A stretch of DNA of 64,000 nt from DASZQY01 sp963843565 (GTDB lineage Bacteria > Pseudomonadota > Alphaproteobacteria > Rhizobiales > Kaistiaceae). Below are positions 25,720 to 34,760 of the stretch, piece by piece. Location: NCBI GenBank assembly GCA_963843565.1, contig CAWJKY010000001.1, positions 1 through 64,000 on the forward strand, in the 5' to 3' direction. Every line of letters begins with the position of its first letter. Position 1 is the stretch's first letter. The position numbers were made by a program, and so were the translations under genes. Below the pieces are notes generated by a model. It was not told the DNA's origin, made no database searches, and saw only the letters and a list, made by a program, of their open reading frames with translations.

Positions 25720-25932
25720 ATGCGCCAGACCGGCACCGTCAAGTTCTTCAATTCGTCCAAAGGCTTCGGCTTCATCACCCCGCAGGGCGGCTCCAAGGAC
25801 GTGTTCGTCCACGTGAGCGCGCTCGAGCAGGCCGGCATCAGCCATCTCACCGATGGCCAGCAGGTCTCCTTCGAGGTCGAGCCGGACCGCATGGGCAAGG
25901 GCCCGAAGGCCGTCAAGCTCGAGCTCATCTAG
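25720..25932 (+). CDS. cold-shock domain protein (CspA family)
   Basis: A 70-aa single cold-shock domain that binds single-stranded RNA and DNA. RNP1 is KGFGFITP and RNP2 is VFVHVSAL, preceded by the usual GTVKFFN. The length is typical of stand-alone Csp chaperones. It has a strong ribosome-binding site and its own terminator (25964-25994), so it is monocistronic. Confidence 0.97.
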   Translation: MRQTGTVKFFNSSKGFGFITPQGGSKDVFVHVSALEQAGISHLTDGQQVSFEVEPDRMGKGPKAVKLELI

Positions 25933-25963
25933 CTCCAGCGACGCCTTCTTCCCTAGATATCGA

Positions 25964-25994
25964 CGCCGCCGGCGCATCGCGCCGGCGGCGTTTT
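25964..25994 (+). terminator. intrinsic terminator of the cold-shock gene
   Basis: A 12-bp perfect stem (CGCCGCCGGCGC at 25964-25975 with its complement at 25979-25990), a 3-nt loop and TTTT. It is the strongest terminator in the window. Confidence 0.92.
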
Positions 25995-26624
25995 CGTCTT
26001 TCAGGACATGAATTGAAGACACCAAGGAAACGCGGGCGCGGCCTGGCGCCCCAGAATCAGAAAGGCGCCGTTTGGGTTGCCCCTCACGACGCCTCCCTGA
26101 TCAGATCGCTTGGCCTCCGGCAGCCTCGCCCGTGAAGGTTGGGCGCCGTCGACCGCGAACCGATGCGTGACAAGCTTCCGGTTCCGATTGCTCAAAACCA
26201 TCTTCCTGCCACCCGGTTACGGCCTTGCGGCCGCTCCGGTCACCCCTCGCTGACAAGCGGTGCCGCATCGCTGCAGATTCGCTCGCCTGCTCCGGGTGTA
26301 TCCGCGGGGCATCCAGAGCATCCGGGTCTGCACCCGGCGTCCTGGCGCGGTCCCGCGCAAGTACTGGTCTCGAACGTCCGGTTTGCCCGACCGAACTCGG
26401 CCAGTCCCCTTGCGGTGACGAAACCATCGCTCCGGCCCGCCGAAAGGGAAAGCCGTGAACTCGCCGGTTTGGGAGCACTGGGGATAGTGGGGACCGGGCG
26501 CGAAATGTGATTGGCAATTTCTGCCAACTCAGTCGCCGGTCCGAAGTTCACAAACCGATTCAAGTCGCTCCGGATTCGCGAGTCGGATGAATCGGTTGGC
26601 GCCAAGCGTTGAAGCGATGCGCGA
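25995..26624. other. 630-bp region without a convincing gene
   Basis: Short open frames occur on both strands but none shows domain features or a ribosome-binding site. TTGGCA-N5-TGCCAA at 26511-26527 is a small inverted repeat. The stretch lies next to a truncated LprI-like gene, so it may be decayed DNA. Confidence 0.45.
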
Positions 26625-26831
26625 TCACTGGTCGAGGTAGCGCGACCTCAGATCGTTGGTGCGCTCGACGGTGTGCTGATAGAGGCAACTCGCCGAGGCG
26701 AGGCCGGCGCCGCTGCCGCCCCACCACTCATGCATGACGCCGCCGTTGCAATCGTCGTCCTTGAAGGTCGCCCACGCCTTCTGCGCCTCGGTCATCACGG
26801 CAAGCCACTTCTTGACCTCGGCGGCCGGCAT
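26625..26831 (-). pseudogene. LprI/DUF1311-like C-terminal remnant
   Basis: The 68 codons from ATG 26831 read PAAEVKKWLAVMTEAQKAW...DDDCNGG...SASCLYQHTVERTNDLRS. This resembles the C-terminal half of LprI-type (DUF1311) periplasmic proteins, including the paired cysteines and the AQKAW block. The signal peptide and N-terminal half are missing. Upstream the same frame simply runs into the 3' end of the aminotransferase gene 11 bp away. A 5' deletion is the simplest reading. An alternative is a real short gene without an export signal. Confidence 0.6.
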
Positions 26832-26841
26832 GATGTCGGGG

Positions 26842-28071
26842 TCAGGTGTTGCGGCCGAGAAAATCCCCGATCCGGCCGATCGCTCTGCGGATGTTGTCGG
26901 CCGAGTTGGCGTAGGAAACCCGCAAATATCCTTCGCCGAGGATGCCGAAATCGGGGCCGCCGATTGCCGCGACGCCCGCTTCTTCAAGCAGCGCGGAGGC
27001 GAGCTTCTTCGCCTTGTAGCCGGTCGCCGCGATGTTGGGGAACGCGTAGAAGGCGCCCTTCGGCATGATGCAGGAGACGCCGGGGAGCTCGTTCAGCGCC
27101 TCGACCACGATCGCCCGGCGCTGGTCGAATTCGGCGACCATGGCGGCGACCGAATCCTGCGGGCCGGTGAGAGCCGCGAGCCCAGCGTATTGCGCCGGCG
27201 CGTTGACGCACGACCAGGCGTTGACAGCGAGCTTGCGGACGTTGTCGTAGAGACGCTTCGGCCACACCGAATAGCCCATGCGCCACCCGGTCATGGCGTA
27301 GGTCTTCGACCAGCCGTCGAGCAGGATCAGCCGGTCGCGGATCTCGGGATAGGTGAGCAGCGAGACGTGCGCGAGCCCGTCGTAGGTCATCTGCCCGTAG
27401 ATCTCGTCGGAGAGGATCGCGACGTCGGGAAAGCGCGCCAGCCCTTCGACCAGCGCGTCGATCTCCGCCTTGGGTGTGACGCCGCCAGTCGGGTTGGCCG
27501 GCGAATTGAGGATGATCAGCCGCGTCTCGGGCGTGATCAGGTCCAGCGTTTCCTCGGCCGAGAAGGCGAAGCTGTTCTCTTCGCGGATCGGGATCGGCAC
27601 GGGTCGCGCGCCGGTGTACTCGATCATCGAGCGATAGATCGGAAATCCGGGATCGGGGTAGAGGATGTCGGCGCCGGGCTCGCCGAACATCAGGATCGCC
27701 GAGAACATGGTGACCTTGCCGCCCGGCACGATCATGACCAGATCGGGCGACACCTCGACGCCGAGGCGCCTGTCGATGTCGGCGGCGACCGCCTCGCGGA
27801 GCTGCTTGATGCCGGTCGCCGGCGTGTAGCCGTGGTGGCCGTCGCGCAGTGCCTTCACCGCCGCCTCGACGATGTGCTCGGGCGTGCGGAAATCGGGCTG
27901 GCCGATGCCGAGGTTGATGACGTCGCGGCCGGAGGCCGCCAGCTCGGTGGCGCGGGCGAGAACCGCGAACGCGTTCTCCTCGCCGATCCGGTCGAAGCCG
28001 GCGACAGTGTGCAGCAAGGCGTTTCCCCAGGGTGTATCGGCGGTTTGATTTCGCCGCGAGATTAGGCGCAT
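26842..28071 (-). CDS. PLP-dependent aminotransferase, class I/II
   Basis: A 409-aa fold-type I aminotransferase. Cofactor residues: Schiff-base Lys in DGWSKTYAMTGWRMGY, NSPANPTGG, and SDEIYGQMTYDG. The N-terminal GIGQPDFRTPEHIVEAA and C-terminal YLRVSYANS complete the aspartate/aromatic aminotransferase subfamily. The amino donor is not determined by sequence. ATG 28071 lacks a clear ribosome-binding site. It is divergent from the PEP-mutase-like gene, with 37 bp between starts. Confidence 0.88.
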   Translation of the reverse strand: MRLISRRNQTADTPWGNALLHTVAGFDRIGEENAFAVLARATELAASGRDVINLGIGQPDFRTPEHIVEAAVKALRDGHHGYTPATGIKQLREAVAADIDRRLGVEVSPDLVMIVPGGKVTMFSAILMFGEPGADILYPDPGFPIYRSMIEYTGARPVPIPIREENSFAFSAEETLDLITPETRLIILNSPANPTGGVTPKAEIDALVEGLARFPDVAILSDEIYGQMTYDGLAHVSLLTYPEIRDRLILLDGWSKTYAMTGWRMGYSVWPKRLYDNVRKLAVNAWSCVNAPAQYAGLAALTGPQDSVAAMVAEFDQRRAIVVEALNELPGVSCIMPKGAFYAFPNIAATGYKAKKLASALLEEAGVAAIGGPDFGILGEGYLRVSYANSADNIRRAIGRIGDFLGRNT

Positions 28072-28108
28072 AAAGCCGCGGAAATCAAACGGGTTGGGGG
28101 GCTATCGG

Positions 28109-28948
28109 ATGCCGACAGTCGCAGAAAAACGCAGCGCGTTCCGCGCCCTCCATGAGGCGGGCTGCTTCGTGCTGCCCAACCCGTGGGACGTGGGTACCGC
28201 GCGCTATCTGCAATCGCTGGGCTTCAAGGCGCTGGCGACGACCAGCGCGGGTGCGGCCTGGAGCCTCGGCTATGCCGACAGCGCGCTGCCGCTCGAACCG
28301 ATGCTGGAACACATCGCGATGATTGCCGCGGCGAGCGACGTGCCGGTCAACGCCGACTTCGGCAACGGCTTCGCGGACGCCGCCGACGGGGTCGCGACCA
28401 ACGTCGCCCTCTGTGTCGCCACCGGGGTCGCCGGGCTGTCGGTCGAGGACCAGATTCCGAGCGCCGACCGGCTCTACGACTTCGACCACGCGGTCGACCG
28501 GGTCAGGGCGGCGCGGGCGGCTATCGACGCGTCCGGTGGCGATACGCTGCTGGTCGCCCGCAGCGAGTGTTTCGTCGTTCGCCATCCCGACGCGCTGAAC
28601 GAAGCCACCCGGCGTCTCGTTGCCTTTGCCGAGGCTGGCGCCGATTGCCTGTATGCGCCGCACGTGAGGGCCCCGGAGGCGATCGGGGCGATCGTTTCCG
28701 CGGTGGCGCCGAAGCCCGTGAACGTTCTGGGCCTCGGGCTCGGCGCACTGAGCGTCGCCGATCTTGCCGCGCTCGGCGTCCGCCGCATCAGTGTCGGAGG
28801 GGCCATGGCGCGCATGGCTTGGGCCGGGCTGCAGCGGATCGCGACCGAAATCGCCGAGCACGGAACCTTCGCGGCCTTCGCCGACGCAGCGCCGGGCGGC
28901 CCGCTCGATGCGTTCTTCGCCGGAGATCGCGCCGGGAGGGTGGCATGA
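28109..28948 (+). CDS. isocitrate lyase/PEP mutase superfamily protein
   Basis: A 279-aa TIM-barrel enzyme of the ICL/PEP mutase group, which makes or breaks C-C or P-C bonds next to carboxylates. Features: LPNPWDVGTARYLQSLGFKALATTS, PVNADFGNGFADA (metal-binding Asp), GVAGLSVEDQ and LLVARSECF. It lacks the KKCGH motif of true isocitrate lyase, so it belongs to the oxaloacetase/methylisocitrate-lyase-like members. It leads a three-gene overlapping operon with a GNAT and an SDR. Confidence 0.83.
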   Translation: MPTVAEKRSAFRALHEAGCFVLPNPWDVGTARYLQSLGFKALATTSAGAAWSLGYADSALPLEPMLEHIAMIAAASDVPVNADFGNGFADAADGVATNVALCVATGVAGLSVEDQIPSADRLYDFDHAVDRVRAARAAIDASGGDTLLVARSECFVVRHPDALNEATRRLVAFAEAGADCLYAPHVRAPEAIGAIVSAVAPKPVNVLGLGLGALSVADLAALGVRRISVGGAMARMAWAGLQRIATEIAEHGTFAAFADAAPGGPLDAFFAGDRAGRVA

Positions 28949-29670
28949 GCGGGGGGGACGGCGCCGAGCGACCGGTTGGCCCGCCGGTCGACGCGGAGCC
29001 GGCGGCGCGGCCGGGTCCGGTCCGGCTCGAGGGCCGCCTCTGCCGCACGGAGAAGCTCGACCTGGTGCGCCACGGCGAATCGCTGTGGCAGGCGGTCAAG
29101 GATCGCCCCGAGCTGTTTACCTACATGGCCTACGGGCCGTTTGCCGATCCGCCGTCGTTCCAGCAGTGGATGGAGGCGCGCTGCGCCGCGCTCGACCCCT
29201 ACGCCTACGCGGTGGTCGACAAGGCGAGCGGACGTGCGGTCGGCACCGTCACCCTCATGGAGATCAGGCCGGCGATGCGGGTCATCGAGATAGGCAGCAT
29301 CGTCTATTCGCCACTCCTGCAGCGCACCCCCGCCGGCACCGAAGCGCAGTACCTCATGGCGCGCTACGTCTTCGACGATCTCGGCTATCGCCGCTACGAG
29401 TGGAAGTGCGACGCGCTCAACGCACCCTCGCGGCGGGCGGCGGCGCGCTTCGGCTTCACCTACGAGGGCACGTTTCGCCAGCACATGATCGTCAAGGGGC
29501 GCAATCGCGACACCGCCTGGTTCTCGATCACCGACAGCGAGTGGCCGGAGGTGAAGGCGGCGTACGAGCGGTGGCTGGCGCCGGAGAATTTCGATGCCGA
29601 AGGACGGCAGAAAGTCCGTCTCGGCGATCTCAGGGAGAAGAAGGAACAACATGAATCGACTGAAGGGTAA
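28945..29670 (+). CDS. GNAT family N-acetyltransferase (RimJ-like)
   Basis: A 241-aa acetyl-CoA-dependent transferase. The acetyl-CoA region reads IEIGSIVYSPLLQRTPAGTEAQYLMARYVFDD and YRRYEWKCDALNAPSRRAAARFGFTYEGTFRQ, as in RimJ/RimL-type GNATs acting on protein N termini or amino compounds. The first 30 residues are Pro/Ala-rich and probably disordered. The ATG overlaps the previous stop (ATGA), and the SDR start lies inside its 3' end. Confidence 0.85.
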   Translation: MSGGDGAERPVGPPVDAEPAARPGPVRLEGRLCRTEKLDLVRHGESLWQAVKDRPELFTYMAYGPFADPPSFQQWMEARCAALDPYAYAVVDKASGRAVGTVTLMEIRPAMRVIEIGSIVYSPLLQRTPAGTEAQYLMARYVFDDLGYRRYEWKCDALNAPSRRAAARFGFTYEGTFRQHMIVKGRNRDTAWFSITDSEWPEVKAAYERWLAPENFDAEGRQKVRLGDLREKKEQHESTEG

Positions 29671-30403
29671 GGTCGCGGTGCTGACGGCGACCGGCGCGGG
29701 AATTGGCCGGGCGACGGCGCTGGCGTTCGCGGCGGAAGGGGCGGAGGTCATCGCCACGGATCTCAAGGCCGAGCTGATCGCCGACCTCCCGGCACAGGGT
29801 ATCGCCGAGACGCACGCCCTCGATGTCCGCGACACGGCGGCCGTCGAAGCGCTGGCGGCCAAGGTCGGGCCGATCGACGTGCTGTTCAATTGCGCCGGCT
29901 TCGTCCATCACGGCACGGTGCTGACTACCAGCGAAGCCGACTGGGACTTCTCCTTCGACCTCAACGTCAAGTCGATGCACCGCACGATCCATGCGTTCCT
30001 GCCGGGGATGCTGGAAAAGGGCGGCGGGTCGATCGTCAACGTGTCGTCCGGCGCCTCGTCAGTCCGCGGCATCCCGAACCGCTACGTCTACGGCGCCTCC
30101 AAGGCCGCCGTCATCGGCCTCACCAAGGCGGTCGCCGCCGACTTCATCCGGCAGGGCGTGCGCTGCAACGCGATCTGCCCGGGCACCATCCAGTCGCCGT
30201 CGCTCGACGGGCGCATCGCCGAGCTCGCGAAGGCGCAGGGCAAGAGCGAGGCGGAGGTCCGCCAGGCGTTCGTCGACCGCCAGCCGATGGGTCGGGTCGG
30301 GACAGCGGAGGAAATGGCCTCGCTCGCTGTCTATCTCGCCTCCGACGAAGCGACCTACACGACCGGTCAGGCTTATCTCGCCGACGGCGGCTTCGCACTC
30401 TAG
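29651..30403 (+). CDS. SDR oxidoreductase (BDH2/DHRS6-like)
   Basis: A 250-aa classical SDR. Cofactor motif TGAGIGRATALAFAAEGAEVIATD points to NAD. The catalytic set is Asn in FNCAG, Ser in VSSGASS, and YVYGASK. The RCNAICPGTIQSPSL segment and compact N terminus are close to the BDH2/DHRS6 and bacterial UcpA or keto-deoxy-sugar-acid dehydrogenase branch. It overlaps the GNAT gene by 20 bp and the converging membrane-protein gene by 4 bp. Confidence 0.85.
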   Translation: MNRLKGKVAVLTATGAGIGRATALAFAAEGAEVIATDLKAELIADLPAQGIAETHALDVRDTAAVEALAAKVGPIDVLFNCAGFVHHGTVLTTSEADWDFSFDLNVKSMHRTIHAFLPGMLEKGGGSIVNVSSGASSVRGIPNRYVYGASKAAVIGLTKAVAADFIRQGVRCNAICPGTIQSPSLDGRIAELAKAQGKSEAEVRQAFVDRQPMGRVGTAEEMASLAVYLASDEATYTTGQAYLADGGFAL

Positions 30404-30993
30404 GGAAAAAGATCCTGGTCGAGATTGGCAGGGTCGTAGTCGCGCGGCCGGTTCTTCTGGAGCGTGTTCCAGAGCGGCCAGACGAGCGCCCCGCCGGCGA
30501 TCATCAGGCCAAGCGCCTTCCATTCGCCCGTCACGAAGAACAGCCCGAGCGGCAGGACGAGGAAGAAGGCGGCCGCGATCACCAGGATGATGCGACCGGC
30601 CGTCTCGCGCCCTTGCGAACTGCCGCCATGAAAGCGGATGCGCTTGCGGTCGTCGGCGGACAGGCGGCTGTGCAGGTCGCGGACGAAGGCGATGTAGGTT
30701 TCGTTGCGCGCGTCGTCGGGCGTGCCGAACCGATTGGTGCTGGTCACGCCGAGGTAGCTGAAATCCCGGAAGCGAATGCTGCAACTGGCGATGGCGCCGG
30801 AGCGGGCGATGTAGCCGGTCGTCAGCGAGATTGCGTCGATGTCGGCATAGCGTCGGACGGCGCGGGTTTCGGCGGTCCACTCCATCCCGTCAGAGTGGAG
30901 CGTTATGCCTTCGTATTTGTACCGAAGGATGAAACGACCCTCGGTGTCACGGAAGCAGAGCTGGTACGTCGTTCCCGCATCCCCGTCGGTCAT
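30400..30993 (-). CDS. hypothetical membrane protein with two C-terminal TM segments
   Basis: A 197-aa protein not assigned to a family. The first ~130 residues are soluble and beta-rich, PH-like in pattern (TYQLCFRDTEGRFILRYKYEGITL, RYADIDAISLTTGYI). They are followed by two TM segments (IILVIAAAFFLVLPLGLFFV and ALGLMIAGGALVWPLW). A bacterial PH-like membrane fold is possible but unproven. ATG 30993 has AGGG upstream; a GTG at 31017 is an alternative. Confidence 0.7.
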   Translation of the reverse strand: MTDGDAGTTYQLCFRDTEGRFILRYKYEGITLHSDGMEWTAETRAVRRYADIDAISLTTGYIARSGAIASCSIRFRDFSYLGVTSTNRFGTPDDARNETYIAFVRDLHSRLSADDRKRIRFHGGSSQGRETAGRIILVIAAAFFLVLPLGLFFVTGEWKALGLMIAGGALVWPLWNTLQKNRPRDYDPANLDQDLFP

Positions 30994-31058
30994 CGCCCGC
31001 AGCCCTTTCGCTTCCACATGTCTCGTCCTAAGACTGCCACCGAACCAGGAGGGGCGGA

Positions 31059-32042
31059 ATGAAGATACTCACAATCGGCGGCGCCGGCATGGTCGGCGCC
31101 AAGCTCGCCCGGCGGCTCGCCGGCGACGGCATGCTTGCCGGCCAGGCCATCGACAAGCTCACCCTGGTCGACTGGGTCGCGCCGACCCCGCTTGCCGAGG
31201 CGCCGTTCAAGGTGGAGACCCGCGAGGTCGACCTGGCCTCGCCGGGCGCCGCGGAGGGCATCGTCGCCGACCGGCCGGACGTGATCTTTCACCTCGCCGC
31301 CATCGTCTCCGGCGAGGCCGAGGCCGATTTCGAGAAGGGCTACCGGATCAATCTCGACGGCACGCGGATGCTCTTCGAGGCGATCCGCAAGGCCGGGGAC
31401 GGCTATCGGCCGCGGATCGTCTTCACCTCGTCGATCGCGGTGTTCGGGGCGCCGTTTCCCGACGCCATCGGCGACGAGTTCTTCGAAACGCCGCTCACCT
31501 CGTACGGCACGCAGAAGGCGATCGACGAGCTGCTGCTCTCCGACTACACGCGACGTGGCTTCATGGACGGCATCGGCATACGCCTGCCGACCATCTGCGT
31601 GCGCCCCGGCAAGCCCAACAAGGCGGCGTCGAGCTTCTTCTCGGGCATCATCCGCGAGCCGCTCGCCGGTCACGAGGCGATCCTGCCGGTGCCGGAGAGC
31701 GTGCGCCACTGGCACGCGAGCCCCCGCTCGGCGGTGAATTTCCTCGTCCACGCCGCGGGCCTCGACGGGGCCAGGCTCGGCAACCGCCGCTGCCTGTCCA
31801 TGCCCGGCGTGTCGGCGACGGTCGGCGAACAGATCGCGGCGCTTCGCGAGATCGCGGGCGATGCCGTTGTGGCCCGCATCCGCCGTGACCCCGATCCGGT
31901 GGTCATGCGAATCGTGGAAGGCTGGCCGCGCAACTTCGCGCCGGAGCGCGCGATTGCGCTGGGCTTCCGTGCCGAAAAGGATTTCGCGGAGATCATCCGC
32001 ATCCATATCGAGGACGAACTCGGCGGGACGTGGGTCAGGTAG
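31059..32042 (+). CDS. denD: D-erythronate dehydrogenase
   Basis: A 327-aa extended SDR matching DenD, which oxidises D-erythronate to 2-oxo-tetronate. Diagnostic blocks: IGGAGMVGAKLARRL, DVIFHLAAIVSGEAEADFEKGY, FTSSIAVFGAPFPD, LTSYGTQKAI (Tyr-Lys), and IGIRLPTICVRPGKPNKAASSFF, plus RHWHASPRSAV. Nearly every family block is present. The downstream kinase (DenK/OtnK) and isomerase usually grouped with it are not in the window; only a 2-hydroxyacid dehydrogenase converges. Confidence 0.93.
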   Translation: MKILTIGGAGMVGAKLARRLAGDGMLAGQAIDKLTLVDWVAPTPLAEAPFKVETREVDLASPGAAEGIVADRPDVIFHLAAIVSGEAEADFEKGYRINLDGTRMLFEAIRKAGDGYRPRIVFTSSIAVFGAPFPDAIGDEFFETPLTSYGTQKAIDELLLSDYTRRGFMDGIGIRLPTICVRPGKPNKAASSFFSGIIREPLAGHEAILPVPESVRHWHASPRSAVNFLVHAAGLDGARLGNRRCLSMPGVSATVGEQIAALREIAGDAVVARIRRDPDPVVMRIVEGWPRNFAPERAIALGFRAEKDFAEIIRIHIEDELGGTWVR

Positions 32043-32048
32043 GCCGCG

Positions 32049-33002
32049 CTACTTGCGCGGCCACGGCGTCTCGGGCACCGGGGTGAGGGGGGCGCCGTTG
32101 GCGAACCAATTCGTCAGGTTGTCGACCGCCAGCTGGCCCATTGCATCGCGCGTATATACGGATGCAGAGCCGACATGCGGGAGCAGTACGACGTTGTCCA
32201 GTGCGACCAGCTCCGCCGGCACGTTGGGCTCGTCCACGAACACGTCGAGGCCGGCGGCGCGGATGGTGCCGTCCTGCAGGGCGCGGATCAGCGCCGGCTC
32301 GTCGGCGACGGTGCCGCGCCCGATGTTGATGAAGATGCCATTGGGCCCGAGCGCCTTGAGCACCGCGGCGTCGATCAGGTTCCGCGTGGACGCCGTCCCC
32401 GGCAGCACCGAGAGGAGCAGATCGACGTCCTTCGCCATCTCGATGAGATCGGCGTAGTAGCGCCAGGAAACGTCAGGTGCCGCGTGACGGTTGTGATAGA
32501 CGACCGGCACCTGCATGGCCTCGAGACGACGGGCGACTGCCTTGCCGATGCGGCCGAGGCCGACGATGCCGGCGGTGCGGTCGCGCAGGCTGGCGCTCAG
32601 CGGATAGCTGCCGTTCGGCCACTTGCCGGCGCGCAGATAGCGCTCCGCCGCCGACAGCTCGCGAACCGTCATCAGGACCAGTCCCAGCGTGGTGTCGGCG
32701 ACCTCCTCGGTCAGCACGTCCGGCGTGTTGGTGACGACGATGCCGCGTTCGGCGGCCGCCGCGCAGTCGATGCCGTCGTAGCCGACGCCCATGTTGGCGA
32801 CGATCTCGACCTTGGGAAACGTGTCGAAGGCGGCGTGCCCGATGTCGCCGTGGACGCTGCGGGCGATGGCGCGCACGGCGCCGGCGTACTCGGCTGGCAT
32901 GGCGCCGTGCTCGGGGAGGTCGTGGACGGTGAACAGCTCCCTGAGGTTTGCTTCCGGCTTGGCGGGAAGGTGGCCCATCAGGAGAATATCGACTTTCGGC
33001 AC
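32049..33002 (-). CDS. D-2-hydroxyacid dehydrogenase (glyoxylate/hydroxypyruvate reductase type)
   Basis: A 317-aa NAD(P)-dependent dehydrogenase of the GhrB/GyaR type. The N-terminal catalytic domain has ANMGVGYDGIDC. The cofactor site is GIVGLGRIGKAVARRLEAM. The Arg-Glu-His set is visible in NIGRGTVADE, DVFVDEP and LPHVGSAS. It likely reduces glyoxylate or hydroxypyruvate. It may take part in sugar-acid breakdown with the adjacent converging denD. First in position of a minus-strand group but with its own spacing. Confidence 0.88.
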   Translation of the reverse strand: MPKVDILLMGHLPAKPEANLRELFTVHDLPEHGAMPAEYAGAVRAIARSVHGDIGHAAFDTFPKVEIVANMGVGYDGIDCAAAAERGIVVTNTPDVLTEEVADTTLGLVLMTVRELSAAERYLRAGKWPNGSYPLSASLRDRTAGIVGLGRIGKAVARRLEAMQVPVVYHNRHAAPDVSWRYYADLIEMAKDVDLLLSVLPGTASTRNLIDAAVLKALGPNGIFINIGRGTVADEPALIRALQDGTIRAAGLDVFVDEPNVPAELVALDNVVLLPHVGSASVYTRDAMGQLAVDNLTNWFANGAPLTPVPETPWPRK

Positions 33003-33026
33003 GTGGCTCGCGCTCCGGTTCTGGTT

Positions 33027-33908
33027 TCAGTGGCGGTCGCGGTGGACACGCTCACGGTAAAGAACATACAGCCCGCTGGCGATGATGATGAGGGCCCCGC
33101 CGAGCGTCGGCAGGCGCGGGACATCGCCGAAGACGAGGTAGCCCGAGGCGACCATCCACAGAATCTGGGTGTAGTTGAACGGCGCCAGCAGAGTAGCCGG
33201 GGCGTGGCGGTTGGCCAGGATCAGGAACCAGTGGCCGACCGCGCCGGCAAGCCCGGTCATGGCGAGCACGCCGGCCACCAGCCACGTCGGCGGTGCCACG
33301 GCGACGAACGGCACCGCCGGGGTGAGGGCCAGGGCGGAGAGCAGGGAGCCGTAGATCAGCAGGCCCTGCGGCGTCTCGGTCGGGGCGAGCAGGCGGGTGG
33401 TGAGAGCGTAGCCGGAATAGGCAATCGCCGCGCCGATCGAATAGAACGCCGCCGGGTTGAAGGCGCCAGGCTCCGGCTGGACGATGACGATCACGCCGAT
33501 GAAGCCGACGGCGATCGCCGCCCAGCGCCGCGGCCCCGCCCATTCGCCGAGAACGGGCCCGGCGAGCGCGGTGGTGATGAGCGGCGCCGAGAAGGTGATC
33601 GCCGAAGTCTCGGCGAGCTGCAGATGCTGGATGGCGATGAAGTTGAACCCGGTCGACAGCAGCAGGAAGAGTGCGCGGAGCGCCTGCACGGCAGGCCGGC
33701 GGGTGGTGTAGGTGTGCCAGTTCCGCCAGGGTCTGAGCACGATCACCGAGAAGACGACCGACAGGGTGTAGCGGGTCCACACGATCTCGAGCGTCGGCAC
33801 GAAGTGAGCGGCGAACTTCGCCGCGGTGTCGAGGATCGTGAACAGGAAGACCGCCGCGCAGATCAGCGCGATGCCGAGGAGGCGTTCGGCCGCCTCTTCG
33901 GTGGTCAT
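33027..33908 (-). CDS. EamA (DMT superfamily) transporter
   Basis: A 293-aa inner-membrane protein with ten predicted TM segments in two EamA repeats, typical of metabolite exporters. Opening TM LGIALICAAVFLFTILDTAAKF; second repeat begins near FYSIGAAIAYSGYALTTRLL. The TM-edge GEWAGPRRWAAIAVGFIGVIVIV is a standard first-repeat end. The substrate is unknown. ATG 33908 gives a normal family start; a GTG near 33929 adds a few residues. Confidence 0.87.
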   Translation of the reverse strand: MTTEEAAERLLGIALICAAVFLFTILDTAAKFAAHFVPTLEIVWTRYTLSVVFSVIVLRPWRNWHTYTTRRPAVQALRALFLLLSTGFNFIAIQHLQLAETSAITFSAPLITTALAGPVLGEWAGPRRWAAIAVGFIGVIVIVQPEPGAFNPAAFYSIGAAIAYSGYALTTRLLAPTETPQGLLIYGSLLSALALTPAVPFVAVAPPTWLVAGVLAMTGLAGAVGHWFLILANRHAPATLLAPFNYTQILWMVASGYLVFGDVPRLPTLGGALIIIASGLYVLYRERVHRDRH

Positions 33909-33937
33909 CGGTAGGTGGGTCACCCGAACCCCGCGCT

Positions 33938-34693
33938 TCAGTAAGTGGCGCGGCCACCCGAGACGTCGAAGGTGAAGCCGGTCGTGAAGGAGCACTCCTG
34001 CGATACCATGAAGGCGATGGTCGCGGAAATCTCCTCGACGGTGACGAAGCGCCCGCGCGGGATCCTGGTCAGCATGTAGGCGATGTGCTGCTCGGAGACC
34101 TGCTCGAAGATGCGCGTCCTGGCGGCCGCCGGGGCTAGCGCGTTGACCGAGATGTCGTGGGTGGCGACTTCCTTGGCGAGAGACTTGGTGAGCGCGATCA
34201 CCGCCGCCTTCGAGGCGGAGTAGGCGGAGGCCGTGGGGTTGCCCTCCTTGCCGGCGATCGAGGCGATGTTGGCGATGCGGCCGTAGTTCTGCGCGATCAT
34301 GCCGGGGATGACCGTGCGGCAGCACAGGAACTGGCTGCGCAGGTTGACCCGGATGACGCGGTCCCATTCGGAGACGGGATAGTCGGCGACGTTGGCGTTG
34401 ACGCCGGCGACGCCGGCATTGTTGACGAGGATGTCGATCTTGCGAAGCCGGCTGAGGGTTGCGTCCCGCGCGGCCTCGACCTCGCTCTCGTCGGAGACGT
34501 CGACGATCACGGGAATGACTGTGCCGGACGACTTCAAATGGGCGGCGGTTTCCTCCGCGAGCTTCTTGTCGCGGTCCCAGATGGCGACCTCGGCGCCGCC
34601 GGCGACGAGCCGCTCGACGACCGCGCGGCCAATCCCTTGCGCGCCGCCGGTGACCACGGCGACGCGGCCTTTGAAGTCGTAAACGGTGGGCAT
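33938..34693 (-). CDS. SDR oxidoreductase
   Basis: A 251-aa classical SDR with complete motifs: TGGAQGIGRAVVERL, NNAGV, IASIAG and SAYSASKAAV. The aspartate-type cofactor site (IWDRD) suggests NAD rather than NADP. The VNALAPAAARTRIFEQVS segment is uncommon. It lies upstream of the EamA gene on the same strand (29 bp) and downstream of a MarR gene, so the three may form one unit. Substrate unknown. Confidence 0.87.
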   Translation of the reverse strand: MPTVYDFKGRVAVVTGGAQGIGRAVVERLVAGGAEVAIWDRDKKLAEETAAHLKSSGTVIPVIVDVSDESEVEAARDATLSRLRKIDILVNNAGVAGVNANVADYPVSEWDRVIRVNLRSQFLCCRTVIPGMIAQNYGRIANIASIAGKEGNPTASAYSASKAAVIALTKSLAKEVATHDISVNALAPAAARTRIFEQVSEQHIAYMLTRIPRGRFVTVEEISATIAFMVSQECSFTTGFTFDVSGGRATY

Positions 34694-34760
34694 CGCTCTC
34701 CCCGGACAGTGCTGATTGGGGGCGCGATGCTAGCGCTGCGGGGGGAGGCGGGGCAAACGC

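Noticed and set aside
26139..26510. Overlapping short open frames in the gene-free stretch after the cold-shock gene
   Set aside because: No ribosome-binding site, no domain features, and similar-length frames on both strands.
26511..26527. TTGGCA-N5-TGCCAA inverted repeat
   Set aside because: Only six-base arms, no adjacent gene start, so no operator claim is made.
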